A DNA stretch of 64,000 nt from Erythrobacter sp. (GTDB lineage: Bacteria; Pseudomonadota; Alphaproteobacteria; Sphingomonadales; Sphingomonadaceae). The notes under the pieces were generated by a model. That model was not told where the DNA came from. It saw nothing but the letters and a program-made list of their open reading frames with translations, and did not search any database. Positions 10,858-19,318 of this stretch are shown piece by piece. Each line of letters opens with the position of its first letter. Positions within the stretch are counted from its first letter, which is position 1. The DNA lies in the NCBI RefSeq assembly GCF_030066995.1, contig NZ_JASJAP010000002.1, forward strand, positions 124,001 through 188,000, read 5' to 3'. The translations under genes were made by a program, and so were the position numbers.

Positions 10858-12509
10858 CACATCCTGAAAACGCCAAACGCGGGCCGATCTGCAATCGGAG
10901 CCTCGAGCGTCGCAGCAAAAGCCAGCCCTAGCACGTCCCTCGTCTGCACGGGGTCGATCACGCCATCGTCCCACAAACGCGCGGTCGCGTAGTATGGGTT
11001 GCCTTCATCCTCGTATTTCTGGCGGATCGGCGCTTTGAAGGTTTCGGCTTCTTCCTCGCTCCATGTGTCGGCATCGCGGTGGACGGTTGCGAGGACGCTC
11101 GCGGCCTGTTCGCCGCCCATCACGCTGATGCGCGCATTGGGCCAGGTGAACAGGAAGCGCGGGGAATAGGCGCGCCCTGCCATGCCGTAATTGCCCGCGC
11201 CAAAGCTGCCGCCAATCACCACGGTGATCTTGGGCACAGTGGCGGTGGCAACAGCGGTGACGAGCTTCGCGCCGTGCTTGGCAATCCCTTCCGCCTCATA
11301 CTTCCCGCCGACCATGAAGCCGGAGATATTCTGCAGGAACAGCAGTGGGATGCGCCGCTGGCAGGCAAGCTCGATAAAGTGCGCGCCTTTGACCGCGCTT
11401 TCAGAGAACAGCACGCCGTTATTGGCAAGGATCGCCACCGGCATCCCCCAGATATGCGCGAAACCGCAGACCAGCGTGGAGCCGTAGTGCTGCTTGAACT
11501 CGTGAAACTCGCTGCCATCGACGATCCGCGCGATCACCTCGTGCACGTCATAAGGCGCGCGCACGTCATCGGGGACGATGGCGTAGAGGTCTTCCGCATC
11601 GAACTTGGGCGGGCGCGGGTCACACATTCCGCTGTGAACTCCTGCGAAAGCAGGAGTCTGGTGCGGCATATGGGCTCCTGCTTCCGCAGGAGCGCACGGG
11701 TTTCCGAGGTGGCTGACAATATCGCGCACTATCGTCAACGCGTGCTCGTCATTTTCCGCGAGATGGTCGACCACGCCCGATTTCTTCGCATGAAGATCGC
11801 CGCCGCCCAGATCCTCGGCGCTGATTTCCTCGCCGGTCGCGGCTTTCACCAGCGGAGGGCCTGCAAGGAAGATCGTGCCCTGATTGCGCACAATCACCGT
11901 CTCGTCGGACATGGCCGGCACATAGGCCCCGCCCGCCGTGCAGTTGCCCATCACACAAGCGATCTGCGGGATGCCGAGCGCGGACATGTTGGCCTGATTG
12001 AAGAAGATGCGCCCGAAATGGTCGCGGTCGGGAAACACCTCGGCCTGATGCGGCAGGTTCGCGCCACCTGAATCGACGAGATATATGCAAGGGAGACGGT
12101 TCTCCTGCGCGATCTCCTGCGCGCGCAGATGCTTCTTGACCGTAATCGGGTAATAGGTGCCGCCTTTGACGGTGGCATCGTTGCACACGATCATCACCTG
12201 ACGGCCCGACACGCGCCCGATCCCGCAGATTAGCGAAGCGCCGTTGATGTCGTCTTCATACATGCCGTTCGCAGCGAGTTGGCCGATTTCGAGAAAGGGC
12301 GAGCCGGGATCGAGCAGGCGCTCGACGCGCTCGCGGGGCAGCAGCTTGCCACGCGACACATGCCTCTCACGCGAGCGCTCCGGCCCGCCGAGAGCGGCTT
12401 CGGCAACGGTCGCGCGGAGCTCCTCGGCCAGCGCCCTGTTATGATCAAACCGCGCCTCGGCGTCAGGCGCTTCGCGGTCGAGCTTGGAAGTCAGAACGGG
12501 TGCGGTCAT
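10857..12509 (-). CDS. methylcrotonyl-CoA carboxylase beta subunit (carboxyltransferase)
   Basis: The 550-residue protein has the two crotonase-like halves of an acyl-CoA carboxyltransferase. Typical segments include [56 protein letters not shown] and [15 protein letters not shown]. With a biotin-carrying alpha subunit it carboxylates 3-methylcrotonyl-CoA in leucine degradation. The pairing with isovaleryl-CoA dehydrogenase upstream supports this over propionyl- or geranyl-CoA carboxylase. The ATG at 12507-12509 follows AGGGAG. About 24 residues between HLGNP and CDPRPP are encoded by a double palindrome and look inserted in frame; without them the length fits the family. No alpha subunit is in the window. 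Confidence 0.85.
   Translation of the reverse strand: MTAPVLTSKLDREAPDAEARFDHNRALAEELRATVAEAALGGPERSRERHVSRGKLLPRERVERLLDPGSPFLEIGQLAANGMYEDDINGASLICGIGRVSGRQVMIVCNDATVKGGTYYPITVKKHLRAQEIAQENRLPCIYLVDSGGANLPHQAEVFPDRDHFGRIFFNQANMSALGIPQIACVMGNCTAGGAYVPAMSDETVIVRNQGTIFLAGPPLVKAATGEEISAEDLGGGDLHAKKSGVVDHLAENDEHALTIVRDIVSHLGNPCAPAEAGAHMPHQTPAFAGVHSGMCDPRPPKFDAEDLYAIVPDDVRAPYDVHEVIARIVDGSEFHEFKQHYGSTLVCGFAHIWGMPVAILANNGVLFSESAVKGAHFIELACQRRIPLLFLQNISGFMVGGKYEAEGIAKHGAKLVTAVATATVPKITVVIGGSFGAGNYGMAGRAYSPRFLFTWPNARISVMGGEQAASVLATVHRDADTWSEEEAETFKAPIRQKYEDEGNPYYATARLWDDGVIDPVQTRDVLGLAFAATLEAPIADRPAFGVFRM
11638..11693. repeat. REPIN-like inverted pair of palindromes inside the carboxylase frame
   Basis: Two 20-nt hairpins lie 16 nt apart. 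The first (11638-11657) has an 8-bp stem ACTCCTGC/GCAGGAGT with a GAAA loop; the second (11674-11693) has GCTCCTGC/GCAGGAGC with the loop GGAA on the opposite strand. They therefore form an inverted pair, as in REP doublets. The reading frame passes straight through and yields APAEAGAH and TPAFAGVH. No further copy was noticed elsewhere in the window. Confidence 0.8.
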
Positions 12510-12547
12510 AGTCTCCCTGCCCAAGTAATAAATATGGTACAATTAAT

Positions 12548-12563
12548 CGACTCGACCGAGTCG
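12548..12563. promoter_or_regulatory. palindrome and -10-like box upstream of the 12578 gene
   Basis: CGACTCG and CGAGTCG flank a 2-nt centre (12548-12563). TACAAT, a good -10 match for the plus strand, is at 12538-12543, just before it. The palindrome would then lie at the start of the transcript, either as an operator or as a 5-prime hairpin. No convincing -35 box is seen. Confidence 0.4.
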
Positions 12564-12577
12564 AAGGAGAGGGTGAG

Positions 12578-12931
12578 ATGGTCATGGGGAATATTACCGA
12601 AACACTCAGGCCTAGCGAAAGTACGCGGCTTATAAACTTCGAAGAATCTGAGGTCGTACCGGGACTTGTCAGCGGGACATTTTTCTTGGTTGTCAGCGGA
12701 GAGGCGCCCTGCGCTAATATGGACGTCCGGCTGAGCCCGATGATATACATCGATTGCCCCGAATACTGGGGCATTGAGGTGGAAGGATCGCTTCCGGGCG
12801 GCTTCTGCATGACCGCGATGAAGCCGTTTACGGTTACTATCCCGCTTGCTGGGATCACCGGTTCGAAGGGCATTGAAGTGATCGGCAACGACAAGACCGA
12901 GAAGCATAGCGTCGCGGGCGGCTGCGGTTGA
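12578..12931 (+). CDS. unrecognised 117-residue protein between ivd and the carboxylase gene
   Basis: The gene lies on the opposite strand in the gap between two leucine-degradation genes. The ATG is preceded by AAGGAGAGGG; a second ATG two codons later is also possible. The protein is soluble, with alternating hydrophobic and Gly-rich stretches (VVPGLVSGTFFLVVSG, PFTVTIPLAGITGSKG) that suggest a beta-sheet fold. It has four cysteines, including SVAGGCG at the end. Its promoter region is AT-rich and contains a palindrome. No family is recognised. The orientation, spacing and composition suggest it inserted into the liu cluster. Confidence 0.6.
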   Translation: MVMGNITETLRPSESTRLINFEESEVVPGLVSGTFFLVVSGEAPCANMDVRLSPMIYIDCPEYWGIEVEGSLPGGFCMTAMKPFTVTIPLAGITGSKGIEVIGNDKTEKHSVAGGCG

Positions 12932-12945
12932 GGCCGACTGGCTAA

Positions 12946-14112
12946 TCACCCCGCCGCCCCGATCAGTTCGCGGCCGATCAGCATCCGCCTGATCTCGTTG
13001 GTCCCTGCGCCGATATCGAGCAGCTTGGCATCGCGCATATAGCGCTCGACCGGCCAGTCGGTGGTGTAGCCCGCGCCGCCCAGAGCCTGCACGCTTTCGG
13101 CGGCCACGCGAAAGGCGTTCTCGCTCGCCAACAGGATCACGCCCGCGGCATCGAAGCGGGTTGTCTGGTCCGCATCGCACGCCTTGGCCACCGCATAGGT
13201 GTAGGCGCGCGCGGATTGCAGCGCGACATACATGTCGGCGATCTTGGCCTGCATGATCTGGAAAGACCCGATCGGCTTTCCGAACTGCTTGCGCTCACGC
13301 AGATAGGGGATGACCGTGTCGAGGCACGCCTGCATTATCCCGAGCTGCAATCCGGCGAGCACCACGCGCTCGTAATCCAGACCGCTCATCAGCACGCCGA
13401 CGCCGCCATTGACCGGACCCATGATGCGGTCCTCAGGGATATGGCAATCATCAAACACCAGCTCTGCCGTGGGCGAACCTTTCATGCCGACCTTCTCGAT
13501 CTTCTGACCGATCGAGAAGCCTTCGTCGCCCTTCTCGATCAGAAAGGCGGTGATCCCGCGCGATCCGGCGCTGCCATCGGTCTTGGCGTACACGACCAGC
13601 GTGTCAGCTTCAGGCGCGTTGGTGATCCAGAACTTGGTGCCGTTGAGGACATAGCCGCCCTGCACCGCCTCGGCCTTGAGCTTCATGGATACGACGTCGG
13701 ACCCGGCATTGGCCTCTGACATCGCAAGGCTGCCGACATGCTCGCCTGAGATGAGGCCGGGCAGGTACTTCGCTTTCTGCTCGTCATTGCCCCAGCGGCG
13801 AATCTGGTTGAGGCACAGATTGGAATGCGCGCCGTAGGAGAGGCCGATGCTGGCGCTCGCCCGCGACACCTCTTCGACCGCGATCACATGTTCGAGATAG
13901 CCAAGGCCCAGCCCGCCCCACTCTTCCTCGACTGTAATGCCGTGCAAACCCAGTTCACCCATCGGCTGCCAGAGCTCGCGCGGGAAGCGGTCTTCGCGGT
14001 CGGTCTTCTCGGCCAGCGGCATGATCTTTTCATCGGCGAAGCGCGCGGTGGTCTCGCGGATCATTTCGCCGGCTTCGCCGAGCTGAAAGTCGAAATCGGG
14101 GGTGGCTCGCAT
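12946..14112 (-). CDS. isovaleryl-CoA dehydrogenase
   Basis: The 388-residue flavoprotein has the acyl-CoA dehydrogenase fold. AMSEANAGSDVVSMK and FWITNAPEADTLVVYAKTD are the FAD/substrate segments, and LGGAGYTTDWPVERYMRDAK followed by IGAGTNEIRRMLIGREL is the C-terminal signature. It converts isovaleryl-CoA to 3-methylcrotonyl-CoA with electron transfer to ETF, the step before the carboxylase encoded next on the same strand. The substrate call rests on strong overall resemblance and on that neighbour. The start MRATPDFDF is preferred over the upstream ATGs because the family usually begins there. Confidence 0.87.
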   Translation of the reverse strand: MRATPDFDFQLGEAGEMIRETTARFADEKIMPLAEKTDREDRFPRELWQPMGELGLHGITVEEEWGGLGLGYLEHVIAVEEVSRASASIGLSYGAHSNLCLNQIRRWGNDEQKAKYLPGLISGEHVGSLAMSEANAGSDVVSMKLKAEAVQGGYVLNGTKFWITNAPEADTLVVYAKTDGSAGSRGITAFLIEKGDEGFSIGQKIEKVGMKGSPTAELVFDDCHIPEDRIMGPVNGGVGVLMSGLDYERVVLAGLQLGIMQACLDTVIPYLRERKQFGKPIGSFQIMQAKIADMYVALQSARAYTYAVAKACDADQTTRFDAAGVILLASENAFRVAAESVQALGGAGYTTDWPVERYMRDAKLLDIGAGTNEIRRMLIGRELIGAAG

Positions 14113-14314
14113 GGTGTGTTCTCGTCCCATAATCCCGGCGACGCCAAAGCGCTTGCCGGGGCTGTTCTTCATGTTGCGCGTGCCTTAGCAACGCCTTGGA
14201 GAAAGGCCAACGCCAACGATAGGAACCGCGCGCTGTTGCCGGCCAACCCTTCAGGAACCGGTGTGTTTTGACGCACGGGCGCGTTCCTGTATGGCGGCGC
14301 GCAAGGGAGGCGTT

Positions 14315-15826
14315 TTGACCGTTTCTGAATTGAGCCCCTGGCCAAGCGGCACCGACCCCGCAGCGCATCTGTGCGACGAGGAACAACGCCTTGTCACGCT
14401 GGCGAGCTACGCGCCCTCGGAGCTGTTTGGCGATGCGGAACTGGCGCGCCTGGCGCGCTTTGCCGCGCATCTGTGCGACACGCCTTCGGCCACGGTCACT
14501 CTGGTCGAAGCGGAGCGCCAGATCTTCCTCGCCAGCGAAGGGGTGACGGTCTCGGAGACGCCGCGGTCGACCAGCTTTTGCGCCCACGCGATGCAAAAGG
14601 GCGAACTGCTGATTGTTCCGGACGCGACGCAGGATCCACGCTTCGCCGAATTCCGTCTGGTAACGGGCGAGGAACACCTGCGTTTTTATGCGGGCGCCCC
14701 GCTCATTTCAGCGGAAGGCGCACCGCTCGGCGCCCTTTGCGTGTTCGATATTGTCGCGCGGCCCGAGGGCCTCACTCCAGTCCAACGCGAAGGTCTCAGT
14801 GTTCTGGCCGAAGCGGTGAAGCGGCGTCTCCTGGCCCACCGCCAGGCCGGCGAAGCCACCGACGCGATCCGCGTCAGCGCGCAGCGGCTGCAATCCATGA
14901 TCGACAGCGTGCCCGACATCGCCTGGTCCGCCGGGCCTGGCGCGCGGTTCGATTACGTCAACGCGCGCTGGCGCGAGCGTACGGGCCTTGCAGCGCCCCG
15001 CCATATCGAAGACTGGCGCGCGGTCATCCATCCCGACGAATTCGAACGCACACGCCCCAAATTCGTCGACGCGATCCAGCAGGCGAAACCGTTCGAAGAC
15101 GAATGGCGCATGCGTCAGGGCGATGGAAGCTATCGCTGGGTACTCAGCCGCGCCGTCCCTTCGACCGATGATCCCGAGACCGCGCGCTGGTTTGGCACCC
15201 TGACCGATATCGACGACGCGACGCGCCTATCGAAAGAGCGCGAATTGCTCGCCGGCGAACTCGCGCACCGGATCAAGAACATTTTCTCGGTCGTCATGGG
15301 TCTGATCGCCCTGCACGCGCGCGGCGATGAAACCCATGCGGTGTTCGCCGAAGCGCTGACCGATACGATCCGAGCGTTATCGAGAGCGCAGGACTTTACG
15401 CTGCAGATCAACCGGATCGAGGAGAAGGATCTCAAGGGCCTGCTCGACGCGCTGATGGAGCCTTACGGCGCGCCCGGCGCTAACGCGGTGAAAATCAGCG
15501 GCGACCGCGTCAGCTTTGGCGCCCGGGCGGCCACCCCGCTCGCTTTGGTGTTCCATGAGATGGCGACCAACGCGGCGAAGTACGGCGCACTCAGCGAAGC
15601 CGAAGGCACAGTCGATATCCGCGTGTCCCGCGAGGTCGAAAGCGCCACGATCACCTGGCAGGAGACCGGCGGTCCGACTACTCAGCCGCCGCAGAGCGAA
15701 GGGTTCGGCTCGCGCCTGATGAGAATGGCGATCGAGAACCAGCTTGGCGGCGCCATAGAATCGAGTTGGCAAGCGACGGGCCTGCGCGCGGTCATCACCC
15801 TGCCTTTGGGGCGGCTATCCGACTGA
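14315..15826 (+). CDS. GAF-PAS HWE-type sensor histidine kinase
   Basis: The protein (about 503 residues from the TTG) has an N-terminal GAF domain (about 30-160; TSFCAHAMQKGELLIVPDA, then FYAGAPLISAEGAPLGALCVFD). A PAS domain follows (about 185-300), then a histidine-kinase core with GELAHRIKNIFSVV (phospho-His near 318) and HEMATNAAKYGALS. The HRIKN box and compact ATPase domain mark the HWE/HisKA_2 group common in alphaproteobacteria, often linked to light or general stress signalling. There is no membrane segment. AAGGGAGG lies 4 nt upstream of the TTG at 14315; an in-frame ATG at 14291 lacks a ribosome site. No response regulator is adjacent. Confidence 0.85.
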   Translation: MTVSELSPWPSGTDPAAHLCDEEQRLVTLASYAPSELFGDAELARLARFAAHLCDTPSATVTLVEAERQIFLASEGVTVSETPRSTSFCAHAMQKGELLIVPDATQDPRFAEFRLVTGEEHLRFYAGAPLISAEGAPLGALCVFDIVARPEGLTPVQREGLSVLAEAVKRRLLAHRQAGEATDAIRVSAQRLQSMIDSVPDIAWSAGPGARFDYVNARWRERTGLAAPRHIEDWRAVIHPDEFERTRPKFVDAIQQAKPFEDEWRMRQGDGSYRWVLSRAVPSTDDPETARWFGTLTDIDDATRLSKERELLAGELAHRIKNIFSVVMGLIALHARGDETHAVFAEALTDTIRALSRAQDFTLQINRIEEKDLKGLLDALMEPYGAPGANAVKISGDRVSFGARAATPLALVFHEMATNAAKYGALSEAEGTVDIRVSREVESATITWQETGGPTTQPPQSEGFGSRLMRMAIENQLGGAIESSWQATGLRAVITLPLGRLSD

Positions 15827-15886
15827 TCGCGCAAGCCCCGCCGGGGGTTGGCGCAGCGCTCCCGCCTCTCTAGACACCCAAGTGCC

Positions 15887-16396
15887 ATGCCTGCCAAGAC
15901 GCGAAATCGATCCATCTTTGGGGCCATGATAGCCCCTGCCCTTGCCTTGGCCCTGGCCCTGGCCCTGGCCGGGTGCGAAGCCCCGGACGGCTCGTCGGAC
16001 AGCAACAGCGCCGCCCCCGGCGAAGCCGACGCATCGCCAGACACGCCATCGCAAGAGCGCGTGGCGATGGCCGAAACCGCCTGGCTTGCCGTTGGCGCCC
16101 AGGGTGAGGTCTTCACCACCTTTATCGACCCCGATGGCCGATACCGCGACTTTGTGAACGGAGAGCTTCGTTTCACCGGAGCCTGGGAGCAGAACGCGGA
16201 CCGCGATCTATGCTTTTCGCCCGACACGGGGGACGGCGATTGCTGGTCACATGGTGGGCCGGGCCTTGATGGCGTGATGCGCATCACCAACTCCGCGGGG
16301 CGCGCGATCGAGATCAAGCGTATCGCCTACACGCCTCCTCCCGAGCCCGAAACGGACGAGACCGAAGAGGCCACCACACAAGGCCGCGCAAGCTAG
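15887..16396 (+). CDS. small lipoprotein of unknown function
   Basis: The 169-residue product has a lipoprotein signal peptide. Its hydrophobic core is an Ala-Leu repeat ending in LAGC, which is the lipobox. The mature part has an Asp/Ser/Pro-rich linker and then a beta-rich domain (ETAWLAVGAQGEVFTTFIDP, RFTGAWEQNADRDLCFSP). It ends in an acidic Pro/Glu-rich tail. An open frame extends 13 codons upstream, but this ATG places the signal peptide correctly. It lies 10 nt before the ABC ATPase gene. The family is not recognised. Confidence 0.75.
   Translation: MPAKTRNRSIFGAMIAPALALALALALAGCEAPDGSSDSNSAAPGEADASPDTPSQERVAMAETAWLAVGAQGEVFTTFIDPDGRYRDFVNGELRFTGAWEQNADRDLCFSPDTGDGDCWSHGGPGLDGVMRITNSAGRAIEIKRIAYTPPPEPETDETEEATTQGRAS
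15944..15970 (+). repeat. hexanucleotide microsatellite in a lipoprotein signal peptide
   Basis: About four near-perfect tandem copies of a 6-nt unit (CTGGCC and its phases) encode the alternating Ala-Leu core of the signal peptide. Gain or loss of a unit would add or remove two residues without breaking the frame. Confidence 0.7.
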
Positions 16397-16406
16397 ACCG
16401 GTCATC

Positions 16407-17249
16407 ATGGGGGACACCAACAGCGACGCCGAAACGCTGCTTCATTTCGAAGCGGTCGAGCGCCGTTATGGGGCGCGCGGCGAGGTTATCGCGGTGGGCG
16501 GTGTTACCTGTCGCATTGCAAGAGGGTCGTTCGTAGCGCTGGTGGGCGCGTCGGGTTCGGGCAAATCGACCTTGCTCAAGATGGTCAATACGCTGGTCGA
16601 GCCCTCGGCGGGCCGCGTGCTGTTTGGCGGCAAGGATGTCACCGAACTCAAGCCCTCCACCCTGCGCCGAAGGGTGGGCTATGTCTTTCAGGGAATTGGC
16701 CTCTTTCCACACTTCCGAGTGGGCGAGAACATCGCCATCGGTCCGCGTTTGGCCGGGGAAACGCTTTCGCCCGAAAGGATCGCCGAGCTGCTCACGCTGG
16801 TGGAGCTTGAACCGGAAATGGCGGACCGCATGCCCGACGAGCTGTCCGGCGGGCAGCGCCAGCGTGTCGGCGTGGCCCGGGCGCTCGCCGGCGATCCGGA
16901 GCTGCTGCTGATGGACGAACCCTTCGGCGCGCTCGACCCCATCACACGCGACGCTCTGGGAGAGCGCGTGCGCGAGCTGCACGAGGAATTCGGTCTTACC
17001 ACTATCATGGTCACGCACGACATGGCCGAAGCCCTGCTGCTTGCTGACCGCGTGCTGGTGATGGATGCCGGTCGCCTCGTGGCGGATGAACGCCCGAGCG
17101 CGCTGCTCGCCGGCAAGGGTGGCGCGATCGCGCAACGCCTGGTCGCTGTGCCGCGCGATCAGGCCGAAAAGCTTGCCGCGTTAGAACAGAGAATCGCCCG
17201 CAAAACGCACGCTTCCTCTCCCTCATCCGGTGAGGGAGCAGCGTCATGA
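16407..17249 (+). CDS. ABC transporter ATPase, quaternary-amine / ergothioneine importer type
   Basis: The 280-residue ATPase has Walker A GASGSGKST (about 47-55), a Q-loop in VGYVFQGIGLFPH, the signature LSGGQRQRV (about 152-160), Walker B LLLMDEPFG and the switch histidine in VTHDMAEA. The FQGIGLFPH form is typical of ATPases of the glycine betaine/choline group. There are no C-terminal CBS domains, unlike OpuA/ProV. The stop codon overlaps the start of the permease gene in ATGA, so the two are translationally coupled. The last residues, SSPSSGEGAAS, are encoded by a small palindrome and look like an added tail. Confidence 0.85.
   Translation: MGDTNSDAETLLHFEAVERRYGARGEVIAVGGVTCRIARGSFVALVGASGSGKSTLLKMVNTLVEPSAGRVLFGGKDVTELKPSTLRRRVGYVFQGIGLFPHFRVGENIAIGPRLAGETLSPERIAELLTLVELEPEMADRMPDELSGGQRQRVGVARALAGDPELLLMDEPFGALDPITRDALGERVRELHEEFGLTTIMVTHDMAEALLLADRVLVMDAGRLVADERPSALLAGKGGAIAQRLVAVPRDQAEKLAALEQRIARKTHASSPSSGEGAAS
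17218..17238. repeat. short palindrome at the ATPase-permease junction
   Basis: CTCCCTCA (17218-17225) and TGAGGGAG (17231-17238) flank a 5-nt loop. It lies within the last codons of the ATPase gene and ends about 7 nt before the permease ATG. The GAGGGAG arm may double as the permease ribosome site, so folding could affect coupling. Confidence 0.5.
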
Positions 17250-18784
17250 GCGGCTTTTGGGAGACGCTCTTCACGCTGGGCAACAAGCTGACGGCGCATA
17301 TTGTGCTGGCAGCAAGCGCCATCGGGCTGGGCATTCTCGTCGCGCTTCCGCTCGCGGTGTGGGCGGCTCGCTCGCAAGCGGTGGCGCGCATCGCGCTCGG
17401 TTTTGCGAGCCTTGTGCAGACCATCCCCGCCCTGGCGCTGCTCGCGCTGTTCTTCCCCGTGCTGCTGTCGCTGCGCGCTGTCTTTGGCGAAGAACTGCCA
17501 ACGCTCGGCTTCCTCCCTGCGCTGCTGGCGCTCGCGCTCTACGCGCTGTTGCCGATCCTGCGCAACGCGGTGACCGCGCAGGCCAATCTCGACCCCGGCG
17601 TGCTCGAAGCAGCCGACGGAGTTGGCATGACCGGCTGGCAGAAACTCACTCTGGTCGAAGCGCCGCTCTCCGCGCCCTTTATCATGGCCGGCATCCGCAC
17701 CGCGAGCGTGTGGACCATTGGCGCTGCGACCCTTTCGACCACGATCGGTCAGCCCAGCCTGGGCGATCCGATCTTTGCCGGACTTCAGACGCAGAACTGG
17801 GTGCTGGTACTCGCGGGATGCTTTGCAAGCGCAGGGCTGGCGATGGTGGCCGATGCGCTGTTGGGCCTTATCGAGCGCGGCCTTGCGAAGCGATCCAGGT
17901 GGCAATGGGGCGGGGGTCTGGCGACGGTGGCAATCGGTCTCACTTTTGCGCTTTCGGCGCAATTCGGTGACGATAACGAGGACACGATCGTCATCGGATC
18001 CAAGCAGTTTTCCGAGAGCATTATTCTTGCTCAGCTGATCGGCCAACAGCTTGAGAAGGAGGGCTTCGCAGTCGAATACCGCACGGGATTGGGCTCCGCG
18101 ATCCTGCACGGCGCGGTGGCGAGTTCCAGCATCGATATCTCGGTCGACTACACTGGGACAGTCTGGACCAACGAGCTGAAACGCTCCGATAATCCAGGTC
18201 GCGATGAGATGTTCAGGCAGATCGTCGAATGGGAACGCGAAAACACCGGCACACGCGTGCTCGGGCGGCTGGGTTTCGAAAACGCCTACGCCTTTGCCAT
18301 GCGCCGCGACCGGGCTGCGGAGCTGAACGTCACCTCGCTTGAAGACCTAGCCGCGGTTGCGCCGCGCCTTGCCGTCGGCGGCGATCCGGAGTTCTTCGAG
18401 CGGCCCGAATGGATCGCCGTGCGCGACGCCTATGGCATGCGGTTCAGGGAGACCCGCAATTTCTCGCCCACCTTCATGTTCAACGCTCTGGAGGCGCGCG
18501 AGGCCGACGCGATCAGCGCCTACAGCAGCGATGGCCGGCTAGCAGCGGACACTTACATCCTGCTCGACGACCCGCGCGAGGCGCTGCCCTCTTACGACGC
18601 GATGCTGATGCTTAGCCCCGAACTGGCCAAGAACGAGGCCGCCGTCGCCGCGCTTGAGCCGTTGATCGGCGCGATCAGCGTCGAGGTGATGCAGGAAGCC
18701 AACTATTCGGTCGATCGTGAGGACGACCGGAAGGTCATGCCGGAAACCGCCGCGCGTCGGTTGGCGGAGACGATCGGGCTCTGA
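17246..18784 (+). CDS. fused ABC permease and substrate-binding protein (QAT/EgtU type)
   Basis: The 512-residue protein is a fusion. Residues about 1-215 form a five- to six-helix permease domain with the coupling-loop motif EAADGVGMTGWQKLTLVEAPLS, given here in part. Residues from about 235 form a periplasmic binding domain of the OpuAC/QAT family (TIVIGSKQFSESIILAQL, SSSIDISVDYTGTVWTNEL, NALEAREADAISAYSSDGRL). The same fusion with a separate ATPase is known in choline/glycine betaine importers and in the ergothioneine importer EgtUV. Which ligand is used cannot be told by eye. It is coupled to the ATPase by an ATGA overlap. Confidence 0.85.
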   Translation: MSGFWETLFTLGNKLTAHIVLAASAIGLGILVALPLAVWAARSQAVARIALGFASLVQTIPALALLALFFPVLLSLRAVFGEELPTLGFLPALLALALYALLPILRNAVTAQANLDPGVLEAADGVGMTGWQKLTLVEAPLSAPFIMAGIRTASVWTIGAATLSTTIGQPSLGDPIFAGLQTQNWVLVLAGCFASAGLAMVADALLGLIERGLAKRSRWQWGGGLATVAIGLTFALSAQFGDDNEDTIVIGSKQFSESIILAQLIGQQLEKEGFAVEYRTGLGSAILHGAVASSSIDISVDYTGTVWTNELKRSDNPGRDEMFRQIVEWERENTGTRVLGRLGFENAYAFAMRRDRAAELNVTSLEDLAAVAPRLAVGGDPEFFERPEWIAVRDAYGMRFRETRNFSPTFMFNALEAREADAISAYSSDGRLAADTYILLDDPREALPSYDAMLMLSPELAKNEAAVAALEPLIGAISVEVMQEANYSVDREDDRKVMPETAARRLAETIGL

Positions 18785-18796
18785 TCGACGCCTGCG

Positions 18797-19240
18797 TCAC
18801 GACGCTTTCTTCCATATCTGCGTCTGACAGAAAAAGCTGATGCAACCCTTCACTTCGATCGCGTTGGCCCCCTTGCGGCGCACGACCGAGCGGTAGCTCC
18901 TGCCGCTCTTGGGATCGTAGATCCGCCCGCGCCACAGCGTCTCTTCCTCGGCAAAGCCCGTCAGGATCGGCAGGCCCATCAGGCGGCGTTTCTGCTTGGC
19001 GGGATCGGGATCGTAGATGTCGCGCTGGTCGGCGCCGTCGGGCGGGGGCACGAGGAATTGGGAGATCCGCCCGCACACCGTCGGTCCGCACGGGCTGATC
19101 GTGATGATCGCATCCCCTTCTTCGGTGACCCAGCGCCCGGCGATCGGTTCGGCGGCGTGCGTGGCGGCCCCTCCACCAGCGAGAACACCAGCAAAAGCGC
19201 CGAGAAGGGCGAACCGGTTATGAGGTTTTCGAGCGGTCAT
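18797..19240 (-). CDS. exported DUF2147 protein
   Basis: The 147-residue product has a signal peptide (about 1-29, ending THAAEP). The DUF2147 pattern is visible: GRWVTEEGDAIITISPCG, VCGRISQFL, then GLPILTGF and LWRGRIYDPKSGRSYRS, ending with CISFFCQTQIWKK. Members of this family are small periplasmic beta-barrel-like proteins of unknown role. It lies between the ABC operon, with which it converges, and the methyltransferase gene. Confidence 0.8.
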   Translation of the reverse strand: MTARKPHNRFALLGAFAGVLAGGGAATHAAEPIAGRWVTEEGDAIITISPCGPTVCGRISQFLVPPPDGADQRDIYDPDPAKQKRRLMGLPILTGFAEEETLWRGRIYDPKSGRSYRSVVRRKGANAIEVKGCISFFCQTQIWKKAS

Positions 19241-19318
19241 GGCAGGCCTCCCGGGCGCGAGGATATCTCAGCGCTCGAACACCGGTTCGCGGCGCGCGCC
19301 CACAAAGTTACATCCGCG

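Noticed and set aside
12078..12130. further CTCCTGC sequences near the in-frame REPIN
   Set aside because: CTCCTGCGCG occurs in other places, but without the matching GCAGGAG arm, so these are not additional repeat copies.
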